A DNA stretch of 64,000 bases from a bacterium (GTDB lineage Bacteria > Pseudomonadota > Alphaproteobacteria > Acetobacterales > Acetobacteraceae). Shown here piece after piece: positions 7,826 through 16,914 of this stretch; within the stretch, counting starts at the first letter, position 1; every line of letters starts with the position of its first letter. The stretch is from NCBI GenBank assembly GCA_026224825.1, contig JAMFRO010000088.1, positions 62,001 through 126,000 on the forward strand. The letters run 5' to 3'. The notes under the pieces were generated by a model that searched no databases, was not told where the DNA came from, and was given only the letters and a program-made list of their open reading frames with translations. A program made the position numbers and the translations under genes.

Positions 7826-9877
7826 TCACGCGCAGAGTGGTATCGCGCTGATCTGGGCCGCCCTTTCAGCCAGCATCTTGCGCAAAGCGGAAGGGATCTG
7901 CCGGGCTGCCTTCGCCCTTGGATACGGCATTTCGACAATTCCGGTTTTGTTGCCGGGCAGAGCTTCATGCTCATCCCAATTGTCAAAATTCATGCGATCG
8001 ACATTGTCGACGAAGCTCTCCGAGGGCACACCCTCGGAGATCAGCAGTCCATGCGTTGCCAGTTCCACATGGAAGTAGGTGAAAAACTCGGGCAAATTCG
8101 TTTCCCGCACAATGCTCGTACCATTCACAAGCGCATTGGCCTGGACAAGAATGCCGTCGAGAAACAGCGCGTGATTGGGAGAGACCAGCAGGTCGCGCAC
8201 CGGCAATCCCTCACCCAGGGCGCCTGCCTTGATCCGGATGGGCGCGCTGGCTTGCGGATCGGCGAAGCGGCTGGAGACCGTGCTGCGGCCGAGCCAGATG
8301 ACCGGTTGCGGGGCGCCGCCGGCTGTGAGCACCGGGTCTCCGGCTGTGAGATCCTCAACCGCGACCTCGCCTGCCGGGGTGGCGATACGGGTGCCGGCGA
8401 GGAAGCATAAAGTAATATCCGTGCCGCCGTTGCCATCGGACGAGAGTTGGAAGTGATCCTCCGCATAATTGCCGGTCAGTTGTTGCGTGTAGACGGTGCC
8501 GCCTTCGGTAACCGTCAGGACATCCGTGCTGGAATCCCAGCTTGCCGTTCCGCCGCTGGTGTAGGTCAACACCCCCGACACCACGTCGATCACCCCCCCG
8601 GCAAGCAATGTTGTCCCGCTGGCGATGCCGCCGGCATTGATCACCAACACACCAGCGCTACCCACGGTGGTGCTGATAACCACGCCGCCGCTCTGGACTC
8701 TTTCCGTTGCGGAGCCAGCGCTGCCGCCACTCAGCACGGCACCGGTCGTGGTAGCACTAACAGTGCTCGTATCACCACGAGCTTCAAACACCACCAATTC
8801 TCCGCCGCGCACTATGGTGGCAACCGCGGATCCTCCATCCTCGACGAGTTCCTCGCCAAAAACCCCCGAAATAATGGTGCCACTATCGACGCCGCCTGCG
8901 TTGACCATGGCGCCATTGTTGAGAACGATGCCGAAGGCTGTGCCGCCCTCAATATCCAAGTTAGCCGTGCCGTTGTCATCGCCGATGATCGTTGCGCCGC
9001 TGACGGTGCCGTAGACAACAAGCTCACCGATGTTAACGGAGGTAACATTGGCGTTGCCACCCGACGAGACCGTGAAGACAGCGCCACTGGATACAGTAAC
9101 ACTGGTGGCGGAGCCGCCGGAAGATATATTGGCCGTGCCGCCGCTACTGACGATGGCGCTGACGATCGAGCCGCCACTGTTAACATCGAGATGCCCGCCC
9201 GACAGAATGATGCTGGCCGAAGCGGTGCCGCTGTTATAAACCTCCAGCCCCGCATCATTCGCTGTAACGCCAAGCGCCGTGCCGCCGGAGGATATGACGG
9301 CGTTGGTGCCCTGAAAAATTGTCGAACCGCTCAGCAGGCCATTGGCTTCGACCACCACGCCGTTCGTGCCGCCATTGCTGATCGTCAGGCCAACCGCCGT
9401 GCCGCCGGAAATAAACACGGTGCCGCCGGTGACCGTTGTACCGCTGGCGATGGCGCCGGAATAGATGTTTTCGATGCCGGACGCGCTGACAGTGGCGTTG
9501 ACGGTGGAGCCGCCAGAGTAAACATCGAGATGCCCGCCCGCCAGGACAATGCTGGCCGAAGCGACGCCGCTGTTAAAAACCTGGAGTCCCGCACCGTTAG
9601 CGGTAACGCCGCTCGCCGTGCCGCCGGAGGATATGAGGGCGTTCGTGCCAAAATCAATCATCCCGCCGCTCAGCACACCACCGGCTTCAACCACCACGCC
9701 GCTCGCGCCGCCATTGGAGATCGTCAGGCCGAGTGCCGTGCCGCCGGAAACGAGAACCGTGCCGCCGTTGACGACGGGACTGATGGCCGTGCCGCCCGAT
9801 AGAACAGTAATGATGTCACCGGTGCCTGCGACAAGCCCACTGCTGGTAATGCCTGAGGAGACAATAAAATCGGTCAT
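7826..9877 (-). CDS. AIDA-type repeat protein with C-terminal Hint domain
   Basis: This 683-residue protein is built of glycine/serine/threonine-rich repeats (GGTA-G-T..GG units, about 20 residues each) of the autotransporter AIDA-repeat type across residues 1-480. Two copies of a longer 113-residue period begin near residues 45 and 158. A Hint (hedgehog/intein) domain starts at CFLAGTRIATPAGEVAVEDL near residue 492 and includes VSPNHALFLDG. There is no classical signal peptide and no beta-barrel domain, so export is probably by type I or another route, which is inference. Repeat-plus-Hint proteins are common in Acetobacteraceae and are presumed surface adhesins; the Hint domain may cleave the protein after its first Cys. 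Confidence 0.85.
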   Translation of the reverse strand: MTDFIVSSGITSSGLVAGTGDIITVLSGGTAISPVVNGGTVLVSGGTALGLTISNGGASGVVVEAGGVLSGGMIDFGTNALISSGGTASGVTANGAGLQVFNSGVASASIVLAGGHLDVYSGGSTVNATVSASGIENIYSGAIASGTTVTGGTVFISGGTAVGLTISNGGTNGVVVEANGLLSGSTIFQGTNAVISSGGTALGVTANDAGLEVYNSGTASASIILSGGHLDVNSGGSIVSAIVSSGGTANISSGGSATSVTVSSGAVFTVSSGGNANVTSVNIGELVVYGTVSGATIIGDDNGTANLDIEGGTAFGIVLNNGAMVNAGGVDSGTIISGVFGEELVEDGGSAVATIVRGGELVVFEARGDTSTVSATTTGAVLSGGSAGSATERVQSGGVVISTTVGSAGVLVINAGGIASGTTLLAGGVIDVVSGVLTYTSGGTASWDSSTDVLTVTEGGTVYTQQLTGNYAEDHFQLSSDGNGGTDITLCFLAGTRIATPAGEVAVEDLTAGDPVLTAGGAPQPVIWLGRSTVSSRFADPQASAPIRIKAGALGEGLPVRDLLVSPNHALFLDGILVQANALVNGTSIVRETNLPEFFTYFHVELATHGLLISEGVPSESFVDNVDRMNFDNWDEHEALPGNKTGIVEMPYPRAKAARQIPSALRKMLAERAAQISAIPLCA

Positions 9878-10205
9878 ATTCTAATCCACATGGCTAAATT
9901 GAAAAAATGATGCCCGGCGCCACGAAACACGATGCCCGTGGCGATCCCAGACTGGGCTGCCGGGGGACGGGCGCCGAGGTGCTGTGCGGCGCCCTCTGGC
10001 AAAGGCCGTTCGTGGTTCATGTGCGCCTCAGCGAAGATTTGCAGGCACAACCGTTGTGCCAACTCAACGGCCATTATAAAGCCGGCCGGCACTCGCATTT
10101 GGTCCAGCGTCTCGCGATATTTTTTTATTTATAGACTGTACGTCCCAACACCGAGAGGACCGCCAAGCCTGCCGATACTGACGTAAAATGCGGCAAGCTC
10201 AATAT
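9878..10205. other. Intergenic stretch without a supported gene
   Basis: These 328 bases lie between the start of the AIDA/Hint gene and the stop of the AraC-type gene. Short open frames exist on both strands, but none has a ribosome-binding site or recognisable protein. An AT-rich patch near 10115-10135 could serve a promoter. Nothing else was identified. Confidence 0.5.
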
Positions 10206-11225
10206 TTAGCGCGTCCTGCCGCGCTCCAGGCTCATCTGGCGCATCTCTCCAGGCTTCATGCCATAGGCGCGCTTGAACATCCGGTCGAAGGTTGAATGAA
10301 CGGAAAATCCGCTCCGGAAGGCAATCTCGTTGATGTGGAGATGGTTGTACCGGCTGGCACCGAGCATCCGGCTGGCATAGGCGAGACGAGCCAGCCAGAT
10401 GCACGCGGCAACACTTTCACCATGCTTGGCAAACGCGCGGTAAAGCCCGGTACGCGACACCCCCAGATGCAGCGCGACAGATAACGGATTGGTGCCGCAA
10501 TTCGTGCAGGCCTGGGCGATATATGCTTTTGCCGCTTGGTACAGTCCTTCGTCCAGCACCGCGGCATCAACAGGGGCGGCGGCCTCCTCGGACAGCGCGG
10601 CAAGCGCCAGTTGCATCGCAATGTCCATCGCCAGAGCATGCTGCTGCGGCTGCATATGCGTGGCATGGTCCATGGTCGCCTGCATATGCGCGCGTAAAAT
10701 ACCCGCAATGCCGTCGTGCCGCATCAAACGCCCGGCGAGCAGGCCGGGGTTCGGACATATCGTTTTTACCCTCGCCCGCGGGATGAACAGGCTGATGGCC
10801 CGGTGTTTTTTTCGGTTTATCTCGGTCGCTACGGCGGAGTCGTGGATCATCATATCACCAGAGCCCAGCACCAGTCTTGTAGCACGGTGCATCATTTGGG
10901 TGGCTGAGGACGTAACCGAGAAATTGAGGCTGATATCATCGCGTCCATCGGACCGGCAACGCGCCGCATCGCGCCGCATCATCTGGGCGCTACCGCTATG
11001 GTCCAGCAATTCTGCGCCACGCCCCGCCAGCCGTGTCAACCTGGCGTTAAAGGGCGCGCTTTCATCGCGCCCGGGCGCAGTATCAAGCCGGCGCAGCACG
11101 CCGCTATGCCAATAGTCGATGCGCTGCGCTGGGGGAACTGAGTCAGTCGAAAAAGACGTAAGAGACACTGCGCCCACCTCTGGTGGCGCGTCTGACGGGC
11201 CATCACGCTCGGGAATATGGGTCAT
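10206..11225 (-). CDS. AraC-family transcriptional regulator
   Basis: This 339-residue regulator has an N-terminal AraC-binding-like sensor domain (PF14525 style, beginning FSTDSVPPAQRIDYWHSGV near residue 27). A C-terminal pair of helix-turn-helix motifs spans about 225-335: SVALHLGVSRTGLYRAF, then INEIAFRSGFSVHSTFDRMF and the PGEMR ending. The start is set at ATG 11225; an upstream in-frame extension lacks any ribosome-binding site. A seven-codon open frame (11242-11222) has the GGAGG, and its TGA overlaps this ATG, suggesting coupled translation. No target gene is evident from position. Confidence 0.88.
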   Translation of the reverse strand: MTHIPERDGPSDAPPEVGAVSLTSFSTDSVPPAQRIDYWHSGVLRRLDTAPGRDESAPFNARLTRLAGRGAELLDHSGSAQMMRRDAARCRSDGRDDISLNFSVTSSATQMMHRATRLVLGSGDMMIHDSAVATEINRKKHRAISLFIPRARVKTICPNPGLLAGRLMRHDGIAGILRAHMQATMDHATHMQPQQHALAMDIAMQLALAALSEEAAAPVDAAVLDEGLYQAAKAYIAQACTNCGTNPLSVALHLGVSRTGLYRAFAKHGESVAACIWLARLAYASRMLGASRYNHLHINEIAFRSGFSVHSTFDRMFKRAYGMKPGEMRQMSLERGRTR

Positions 11226-11242
11226 CTCAGAAAAATTAACAT
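11222..11242 (-). promoter_or_regulatory. Seven-codon leader frame coupled to the AraC regulator
   Basis: GGAGG at 11251-11247 is followed four bases later by ATG and the codons TTA ATT TTT CTG AGA TGA. The stop overlaps the regulator ATG as ATGA. The regulator itself has no closer ribosome-binding site, so re-initiation after this short frame is a plausible route of translation. Whether the peptide matters is unknown. Confidence 0.4.
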
Positions 11243-11699
11243 CAATCCTCCGCCTGTGAAAGCAGCAATGTTGGGGTATAATGCCAAGATTTTGGCCGTG
11301 CGCGGTGACGCAGGATCGGAGAGATGTGAAGAAGCCTCGGCGCACAAGTTTCCCCTTCAACAGCCGCGATCTCGGCATGTTAGCGGTGGATGTCAACGCC
11401 CGGCGCGGCCGTGTGCCGAACTATATTTTATCCGGTTTTATGCTAAACGCGCAAAAATCCCGCAGCGTCTTTATGTGATGCCGGGTACTTTGTTCGTTAT
11501 CATGACTGGCAACATGCTGAGTTACCCGCGGATTCCGTTCGGCCCAAATCATAAGGTGCGAATATTTCCCCGGTAGCCCCATTTTTCATGCGCAGGACGT
11601 ATATCGCGGCGGGCGGCGGAAATCCGCCAATGCCGGGAGCGCCTTCGCGCCGATATGCCTGATCGGCCAATATAGTTTACGTTCTCACAGGAGAATTCC
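11226..11699. other. Intergenic stretch of about 470 bases, no gene supported
   Basis: This lies between the divergent AraC gene and the 160-residue unknown gene. Open frames here are short and lack recognisable motifs. The only clear element is the ribosome-binding site CAGGAGAATTCC just before ATG 11700. The length is enough for divergent promoters, but no confident -35/-10 pair was found. Confidence 0.5.
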
Positions 11700-12182
11700 A
11701 TGTATCTTCGTCAACAACATGCGGCACCGGACAGCGTGCCTTCCCTTTCCGACGCCGCATCGGAGGACGACCCAAGTACGGCGCTCATTGCCCATGCCGG
11801 GGAGGTTGCAAACGACCACGTCGTGATTCTCGGTCACAGCGCACCGGCCATTATTTATTCGCTGATCAGGCGCGGCTGTGTCTCGGCCACCGAGCTGGGC
11901 CGCAACGATCGTCCGGAGGCGCACACCGCCGATCTGGCCATCGTGCCGGCTGTTGCCACGCTCGATGATGCGGCGCTTGTCATCCGTCACGCCAGACGCG
12001 CGTTGATGACAGCCGGGCGCATTGTGCTGTGTATCGCGGCGGGTCCGTCAGGCCGGCTGGCGCGGGGCGTATCATCCTTACTGCTTCAGCAAGGATTTTC
12101 CGCCATCAGATGGCGCCGCCGTGGCGGCAAGACCGTGGTTTCCGCCGCATTGCCCGGCTTTGGTGTGCTGACCCATGCTTAA
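11700..12182 (+). CDS. Uncharacterised protein, weak methyltransferase-like fold
   Basis: This is a 160-residue protein with a strong AGGAG ribosome-binding site. Alternating beta-alpha segments (NDHVVILGHSAPAIIYSLI, TADLAIVPAV, AGRIVLCIAAG) resemble the second half of a Rossmann-type methyltransferase, but the SAM-binding glycine motif is not evident. It could be a diverged or non-catalytic member. Its 3' end overlaps the start of the DapA-family gene by eight bases, implying co-expression and perhaps a shared pathway. No function is assigned. Confidence 0.6.
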   Translation: MYLRQQHAAPDSVPSLSDAASEDDPSTALIAHAGEVANDHVVILGHSAPAIIYSLIRRGCVSATELGRNDRPEAHTADLAIVPAVATLDDAALVIRHARRALMTAGRIVLCIAAGPSGRLARGVSSLLLQQGFSAIRWRRRGGKTVVSAALPGFGVLTHA

Positions 12183-13176
12183 GCCCAGACTTAGGCCACA
12201 ACAGGCGCGCACAGCACCCCCTCTCCCCGGACTCGGTGTGTCATTACTCGGTATGTCATTGGCGGCTTTGCCCACACCGTTCCGGGACAACCAGATCGAC
12301 GATGCCGCGCTGGCGAGACAAATAGAACGCCAGATCACGAGCGGCACGTCCGGTCTCGTCGTATGCGGCAGCACCGGGGAAGCAGCCGCACTCACGCCGG
12401 CCGAGCATGAACAGCTTGTCCGCATCGTGGTCAGCGTCGCTGCCGGCCGCGTCCCCGTCATTGCCGGCTGCACCTCCGCCGCCACGGCAAATGCCGTGGC
12501 CCTGGCAGTGGCAGCCACGCGTGCCGGCGCGGACGGGCTACTCTGCGCCGCCCCGCCTTACTGCAAGCCGACGCAGGAGGGGATTGCCACGCATATCGGC
12601 GCGGTGGCGCGGGCCAGCGGCCTCCCCGTTATCCTGTATGACGTCCCTGGGCGTGTTGGCGTGGCAATCGCCGATGCCACCGTGGCGCGCCTGTTCGAAG
12701 CTGGTTCGATCATCGGCATCAAGGACGCCACCGCCGATCTGTCCCGCCCGCCCCGGTTACGCGCGCTGTGCGGTGAGCATTTGCTTCAGCTCAGCGGCGA
12801 TGATGCGACGCAACTGGCATACCGCGCCATGGGCGGACACGGCTGCATATCCGTGGCGGCGAATGTGGCGCCAGCGCTTTGCGCCCTGCTGCACCGCGCC
12901 TGGGATGAAGGTGATCTCGCCACCGCGGCCGAGCTTCGGGACCATCTTAGCCGTCTCCACACGGCACTGTTCGCAGAGACCAATCCGATCCCCCTTAAGG
13001 CAGCCCTGGCCGAGCTTGGCCTGTGCGGCGCCGCCGTGCGCGCACCTTTAACGCAGGCGGAGCCCGCCACCGTGGAGCGGCTTCGGCATATGCTGCAGGG
13101 GATAATGCTGCTGGAGACAGCACGCGGGCGCGCTCCGCCGGCTTACCGCCCTGTTGTAAAGCGGAGGTCAGCGTAG
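12175..13176 (+). CDS. dapA: Dihydrodipicolinate synthase (DapA) family aldolase
   Basis: This is a 333-residue class I aldolase with the N-acetylneuraminate lyase/DHDPS TIM-barrel fold. The GSTGEAAAL motif near residue 65 binds the pyruvate carboxylate. ILYDVPGRVG near 160 holds the conserved Tyr and Arg, and IIGIKDATAD near 185 holds the Schiff-base Lys. DapA condenses pyruvate with aspartate semialdehyde in lysine synthesis, but paralogues act on other aldehydes, so the substrate is a family inference. The ATG overlaps the upstream stop. An internal ATG at 12253 would remove a 26-residue N-terminal extension not usual in DapA and may be the true start. Confidence 0.85.
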   Translation: MLKPRLRPQQARTAPPLPGLGVSLLGMSLAALPTPFRDNQIDDAALARQIERQITSGTSGLVVCGSTGEAAALTPAEHEQLVRIVVSVAAGRVPVIAGCTSAATANAVALAVAATRAGADGLLCAAPPYCKPTQEGIATHIGAVARASGLPVILYDVPGRVGVAIADATVARLFEAGSIIGIKDATADLSRPPRLRALCGEHLLQLSGDDATQLAYRAMGGHGCISVAANVAPALCALLHRAWDEGDLATAAELRDHLSRLHTALFAETNPIPLKAALAELGLCGAAVRAPLTQAEPATVERLRHMLQGIMLLETARGRAPPAYRPVVKRRSA

Positions 13177-13349
13177 CGGCGGGTTGAGAGGGGTATCCTA
13201 CCCACGGGTTTGACCGGGAGAGCAGCCAGCGTGGCGGGAGCTGCACGAGGTGAGTGGCGAAACGCTTGCAAGATCCGGAGCGATCTGCAACTTAAGAGGG
13301 CGTGTATTAAATCCATAACATCACACGTTGTAAACAGACGGTGGTTCCC

Positions 13350-14321
13350 ATGGCGTTCGTTATCAAGCCGCTGAACAGTTTTAAGGCGCAGCCGCAGGGC
13401 CAGGAGCCCGAAAAACTGTATCTCTATTCGGTCGACCCCCTCTCCCTTGAGGAAGAGGATGGGTTCAACCTGCGCTATTACGACGACCCAAAAGTCATCG
13501 CCCATATCGAGGCGTTCTGCGCCTCCTACCTGAGCGGGCGCCATGTCCCGCCCATGGTGGTGCATGCTGACGGCGAGGGGCGGCTCACGATCATCGAGGG
13601 TCATTGCCGCCGGCGCGGCCTGCATCTGGCCATCGAGCGTGGAGCGCGCATTCCCCTCGTCAGCGTCATCCCCTTCCAAGGCAACGACGCCCAATGCGTG
13701 GAGCTGATGCTGCGCTCGGCCCAGGGGCTGAAGCTGGAGACGCTGGACATCGCGCGCGGCTATTTGCGGCTGGTGAATATGGGCTACACGCCCGCCGCCA
13801 TCGCCACCTCGCAGAACAAGACGCTGGCGCGGGTCGAGCAGCTCCTGCTCCTGGCCACGGCCGGCGAGCGTATCCAGGCGCTGGTGCGCAGTGGCCTGGT
13901 CTCGGCCGATGCCGCGATCGAGGCGCTGCAAACGCATGGAGAGGCGGCCTGGGAGGCGCTGAACCAGCGGCTGGACAAGGCGCGGCTGGAAGGACGGCTG
14001 CGCATCACCAGAACCAGCGCACCCCGCACCGCACCGCCGCGCCGGGTGGTCGATACGGTTTTCGCCCAGGTGGAGGCCGCCATTGCCAGCATGCCGGAAG
14101 ACCTGCGCCACCAAGCCGCGGCACTGCGGAAGCTGCCCGAGGCGGAGCGCGCCACAAAAACCGTGGAGGTGAGTGCGCAGGTGCTGATCGGGCTTATGCA
14201 GGCGGCCCGCGAGATTGAGACCATGAAGCGCAGGCGGGCCAAGCGGCTGCAGCGCAGCGAGGCGGCGGCACAGGCGGTGACGCAGGCGGGGGCAAGCCCC
14301 GAAACGCTGGTCCCGGCGTAA
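13350..14321 (+). CDS. ParB/RepB/Spo0J-like nuclease-domain protein
   Basis: This 323-residue protein has a ParB N-terminal domain: a region ending PPMVVHADGEGRLTIIEGH, followed by CRRRGLHLAIERG, corresponding to the ParB box. A helical section with an HTH-like stretch follows (LAR..RLVNMGYTPAAIATSQ near 145-165), then a charged C-terminal tail. No parA partner or parS-like site lies nearby, so a chromosome-partition role is unlikely. Solitary ParB-like proteins are common on phages and integrated plasmids. The start is ATG 13350 rather than an ATG three codons upstream; neither has a strong ribosome-binding site. Confidence 0.75.
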   Translation: MAFVIKPLNSFKAQPQGQEPEKLYLYSVDPLSLEEEDGFNLRYYDDPKVIAHIEAFCASYLSGRHVPPMVVHADGEGRLTIIEGHCRRRGLHLAIERGARIPLVSVIPFQGNDAQCVELMLRSAQGLKLETLDIARGYLRLVNMGYTPAAIATSQNKTLARVEQLLLLATAGERIQALVRSGLVSADAAIEALQTHGEAAWEALNQRLDKARLEGRLRITRTSAPRTAPPRRVVDTVFAQVEAAIASMPEDLRHQAAALRKLPEAERATKTVEVSAQVLIGLMQAAREIETMKRRRAKRLQRSEAAAQAVTQAGASPETLVPA

Positions 14322-14373
14322 AACCCCGCAGCGCTTTCTTGGCCCGCCTGGCTCACGCCTCTATATAAAGGGT

Positions 14374-15234
14374 ATGGCAAGTTTCAGCATCAGGCATGCA
14401 ACGACGTATTTATATCGGCGGCCGGTGCAGTTGGGACCGCACCGGTTGCAGCTTCGCCCTCGGGAAAGCCGGGACATCAGGATTATAGCCATGGATGTGC
14501 TGGTAACCCCGCCTGGTGTGGTGACCTGGGCGAATGATGTGTTTGGCAACGCCATTGCGACTGCGACATTTACCGCACCGACCGACCGGCTAATGATTGA
14601 AAGCCGGGTGACGCTTGAGCATAATGCCGTGCCCTGGCCGCAGTTTGACGTGGCCTTCAGTGCATCCTCCTTTCCATTTGCCTATGCGCTGGACGAGATC
14701 TCCGATCTGGGCGCACTGATGATCCCGCAATTTGCCGACCCGGCGGGCCGGCTGCCGCGTTGGGCGCAGGGGTTTATCCGGAGTTCGCCGACCAACACAT
14801 TGGCGTTGTTGAAAGATATCAACGCCTCGATCCTGGCCTGGGTTGAATATGAGGCGCGTGATGACGAAGGCACGCAAGCGCCACTCGCCACACTGGACCG
14901 CCGGCGCGGGTCTTGCCGCGACATTGCGGTGCTGATGATCGAGGCGGTGCGGTGGCTGGGGTTCGGCGCCCGGATCGTTTCCGGCTATCTGATCAACCGC
15001 AACACGGGCGCTGTGGGGACGGATGGCACCGGCTCCACCCATGCGTGGGTGGAGATATTCCTGCCCGGTGCGGGCTGGATCACCTTCGACCCGACGAACC
15101 GGACGGTGGGGGATTTCAGCGTCATCCCCATCGCGGTGGCGCGCGATATCAAGCAGGCCGTGCCGGTCTCCGGCAGTTTTGCGGGGACCGCGGATGATTT
15201 TGTAAGCATGGCGGTCGAGGTGTCGGTTTATTGA
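14374..15234 (+). CDS. Transglutaminase-like cysteine protease family protein
   Basis: This 286-residue protein has an N-terminal bacterial transglutaminase-like domain (TTYLYRRPVQLGPHRLQLRP). The transglutaminase core has the triad in order: Cys in RRGSCRDIAVLMIEAVR near residue 188, His in STHAWVEIFLPGAGW near 223 and Asp in TFDPTNR near 239. There is no signal peptide, so it acts in the cytoplasm. Such proteins often sit beside alpha-E or circularly permuted ATP-grasp genes, but none is present here. A second family member lies at 59243-60049. Confidence 0.87.
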   Translation: MASFSIRHATTYLYRRPVQLGPHRLQLRPRESRDIRIIAMDVLVTPPGVVTWANDVFGNAIATATFTAPTDRLMIESRVTLEHNAVPWPQFDVAFSASSFPFAYALDEISDLGALMIPQFADPAGRLPRWAQGFIRSSPTNTLALLKDINASILAWVEYEARDDEGTQAPLATLDRRRGSCRDIAVLMIEAVRWLGFGARIVSGYLINRNTGAVGTDGTGSTHAWVEIFLPGAGWITFDPTNRTVGDFSVIPIAVARDIKQAVPVSGSFAGTADDFVSMAVEVSVY

Positions 15235-15273
15235 CGTAACGGCAGAAGCTATTCGCTTCCGCCAGCCTAGAGC

Positions 15274-15287
15274 CTGATCTGGATCAA
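15274..15287 (+). promoter_or_regulatory. FNR-type site upstream of arcD
   Basis: CTGAT-CTGG-ATCAA matches the FNR consensus TTGAT-N4-ATCAA at nine of ten positions. It lies 61-74 bases before the arcD ATG in an otherwise empty leader. The -10 expected at class II distance is weak. Regulation is inferred from the match and from the related sites at phaC, arcA and the decarboxylase gene. Confidence 0.6.
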
Positions 15288-15347
15288 TGCGGTAGGGCGG
15301 TTTTCCTGCAAAGGATGCCTGCAATATCATAACCCAGGAGGGATTTC

Positions 15348-16838
15348 ATGGACCAGCCAGTCTCGTCAGCCACGCCGGTATCCGCTCCAGGCGGCGGTGT
15401 TAGCGTCCAGCCGGAGAGCCGTAAGCTCGGTGTTGTTCTATTAACCGGCGTGGTTGTCGGCTCGATGATTGGGGGGGGATCATTCAACCTACCTGCCAAC
15501 ATGGCTGGTGGTGCGGGTTTGGCGGCGATTGTCATTGCCTGGGTCGTGACCTTCGTCGGCATGTATTTTCTATCCAATAGTTTCCGCATCCTCTCGGATA
15601 AGCGGCCGGACCTAAAAGGCGGCATTTACTCTTATGCCGCCGCGGGTTTCGGGCCATTCGCCGGCTTTCAGATGGCCTGGGGCTACTGGCTTAGTTCGGC
15701 ATTCGGCAATGTCGCCTTCGCTGTCCTGATCATGCAGATTCTGAGTTATTTCTTCCCGGTGTTCGGCAACGGTCAGAACTGGCCATCCATCATCGGTGGC
15801 TCAGTCCTTATCTGGGTGATGTTCGGCATCGTGCTCTCGGGCGTCAAACGCACTGCGGCACTTAGTGTGTTGGCGAGCATCCTGAACATCACCACCATCA
15901 GCCTGGCGCTCATCGTGATGGCGTTTTTCATGACCGGCGGCAAATTCACTTACGACATCTGGGGCCAGCAGCACCATCTGGGTAGCGTTTTTACCCAGGT
16001 GAAAAGCACCATGCTGGTGACACTCTGGGTATTCATCGGCATTGAAGCCGCGGTTGTTCTTTCTGATCGCGCAAAGAAAATGTCTGACATTGGCCCGGCC
16101 ACGTTCATTGGCCTGGGGGTTTGTACCTTGCTCTACGCTTTGCTTTCGATTCTGCCGTTCGGTATTATGCATCAGGGTGACATCGCCGGCCTCAGCAATC
16201 CGTCGACCGCTTATATTCTCTCCTCCGTGGTCGGCAAATGGGGGGCGGTGTTCATAAATGTTTCGTTGCTGCTGGCGGTATTAAGCTGCTGGCTGGCCTG
16301 GACGATCCTGGTCGCCGAGCTGCCTTTTGAAGGAGCCAAAGATGGGGTGTTTCCGAAATTTCTGGCCAAAGAGAACCGTTTCCACGCTGCCGCGCCCTCG
16401 CTGATCGTCTCGAGCATCGTCATGCAAGCCACATTGTTCATTGTGCTGTTCGCGCATAATGCATGGCTGTGGCTCGTGGATATTACCGGCGTGATGATCC
16501 TGCCGCCTTACCTTGCAAGCGCGCTGTTTTTGATGCTTTACGCCTCGCGCCCAGACTATGTCGCCACGCACTCTGAAAGCCGCAAGGCAGCGATTATAAC
16601 CGGCCTGCTGGCGGCGGTTTATTCCACCTGGCTGCTCTATGCGGCGGGGCCGGAGTTTTTGCTGATGTCCACGATCGTGTTTGCCGTTGGCGTTCCTGTT
16701 TTCTGGTACGCAAAGCGGGAGCATTTTCCGCAGCAAGCGGCATTTTCGGGGCGAGAGAGGGTTGCGGTTGGCGCGCTTGCCGCCGTCGCGGTCCTGGCTC
16801 TGGTGCTATTCGCCAAAGGCATCGTCACAATCACCTAA
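15348..16838 (+). CDS. arcD: Arginine/ornithine antiporter (APC superfamily, ArcD type)
   Basis: This is a 496-residue inner-membrane carrier with about twelve helices. The first helix motif GSMIGGGSFNLPANM and the stretch SNSFRILSDKRPDLKGGIYS are characteristic of the basic amino acid/polyamine antiporter family that includes ArcD. It is expected to exchange external arginine for ornithine made by the deiminase pathway. A strong AGGAGG precedes the ATG and an FNR-type site lies further upstream. It is separated from arcABC by the decarboxylase remnant and the phaC block. A decarboxylase remnant directly downstream leaves open an older role as an ornithine/putrescine exchanger. Confidence 0.85.
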   Translation: MDQPVSSATPVSAPGGGVSVQPESRKLGVVLLTGVVVGSMIGGGSFNLPANMAGGAGLAAIVIAWVVTFVGMYFLSNSFRILSDKRPDLKGGIYSYAAAGFGPFAGFQMAWGYWLSSAFGNVAFAVLIMQILSYFFPVFGNGQNWPSIIGGSVLIWVMFGIVLSGVKRTAALSVLASILNITTISLALIVMAFFMTGGKFTYDIWGQQHHLGSVFTQVKSTMLVTLWVFIGIEAAVVLSDRAKKMSDIGPATFIGLGVCTLLYALLSILPFGIMHQGDIAGLSNPSTAYILSSVVGKWGAVFINVSLLLAVLSCWLAWTILVAELPFEGAKDGVFPKFLAKENRFHAAAPSLIVSSIVMQATLFIVLFAHNAWLWLVDITGVMILPPYLASALFLMLYASRPDYVATHSESRKAAIITGLLAAVYSTWLLYAAGPEFLLMSTIVFAVGVPVFWYAKREHFPQQAAFSGRERVAVGALAAVAVLALVLFAKGIVTIT

Positions 16839-16865
16839 AACTGGCACTTGAAACTGGCTGTGCAA

Positions 16866-16897
16866 GCTTGGGCGGCCACCGGTTTGGCCGCCCAAGC
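16866..16897 (+). terminator. Hairpin downstream of arcD
   Basis: A perfect 13-base-pair stem (GCTTGGGCGGCCA and its complement) with a six-base loop starts 28 bases after the arcD stop. It is not followed by a long T-run, so termination may be Rho-assisted. It lies just before the decarboxylase remnant. Confidence 0.6.
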
Positions 16898-16914
16898 CTC
16901 TTGCCATGTTTTGG

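Noticed and set aside
8447-9802. 451-codon plus-strand frame opposite the AIDA/Hint gene
   Set aside because: The repeats seen in it mirror those of the minus-strand protein. The minus strand has the recognisable Hint domain.
13350-14321. Plasmid or chromosome partition locus
   Set aside because: Only a ParB-like gene is present. No ParA ATPase, parS-like palindrome or replication gene lies nearby.
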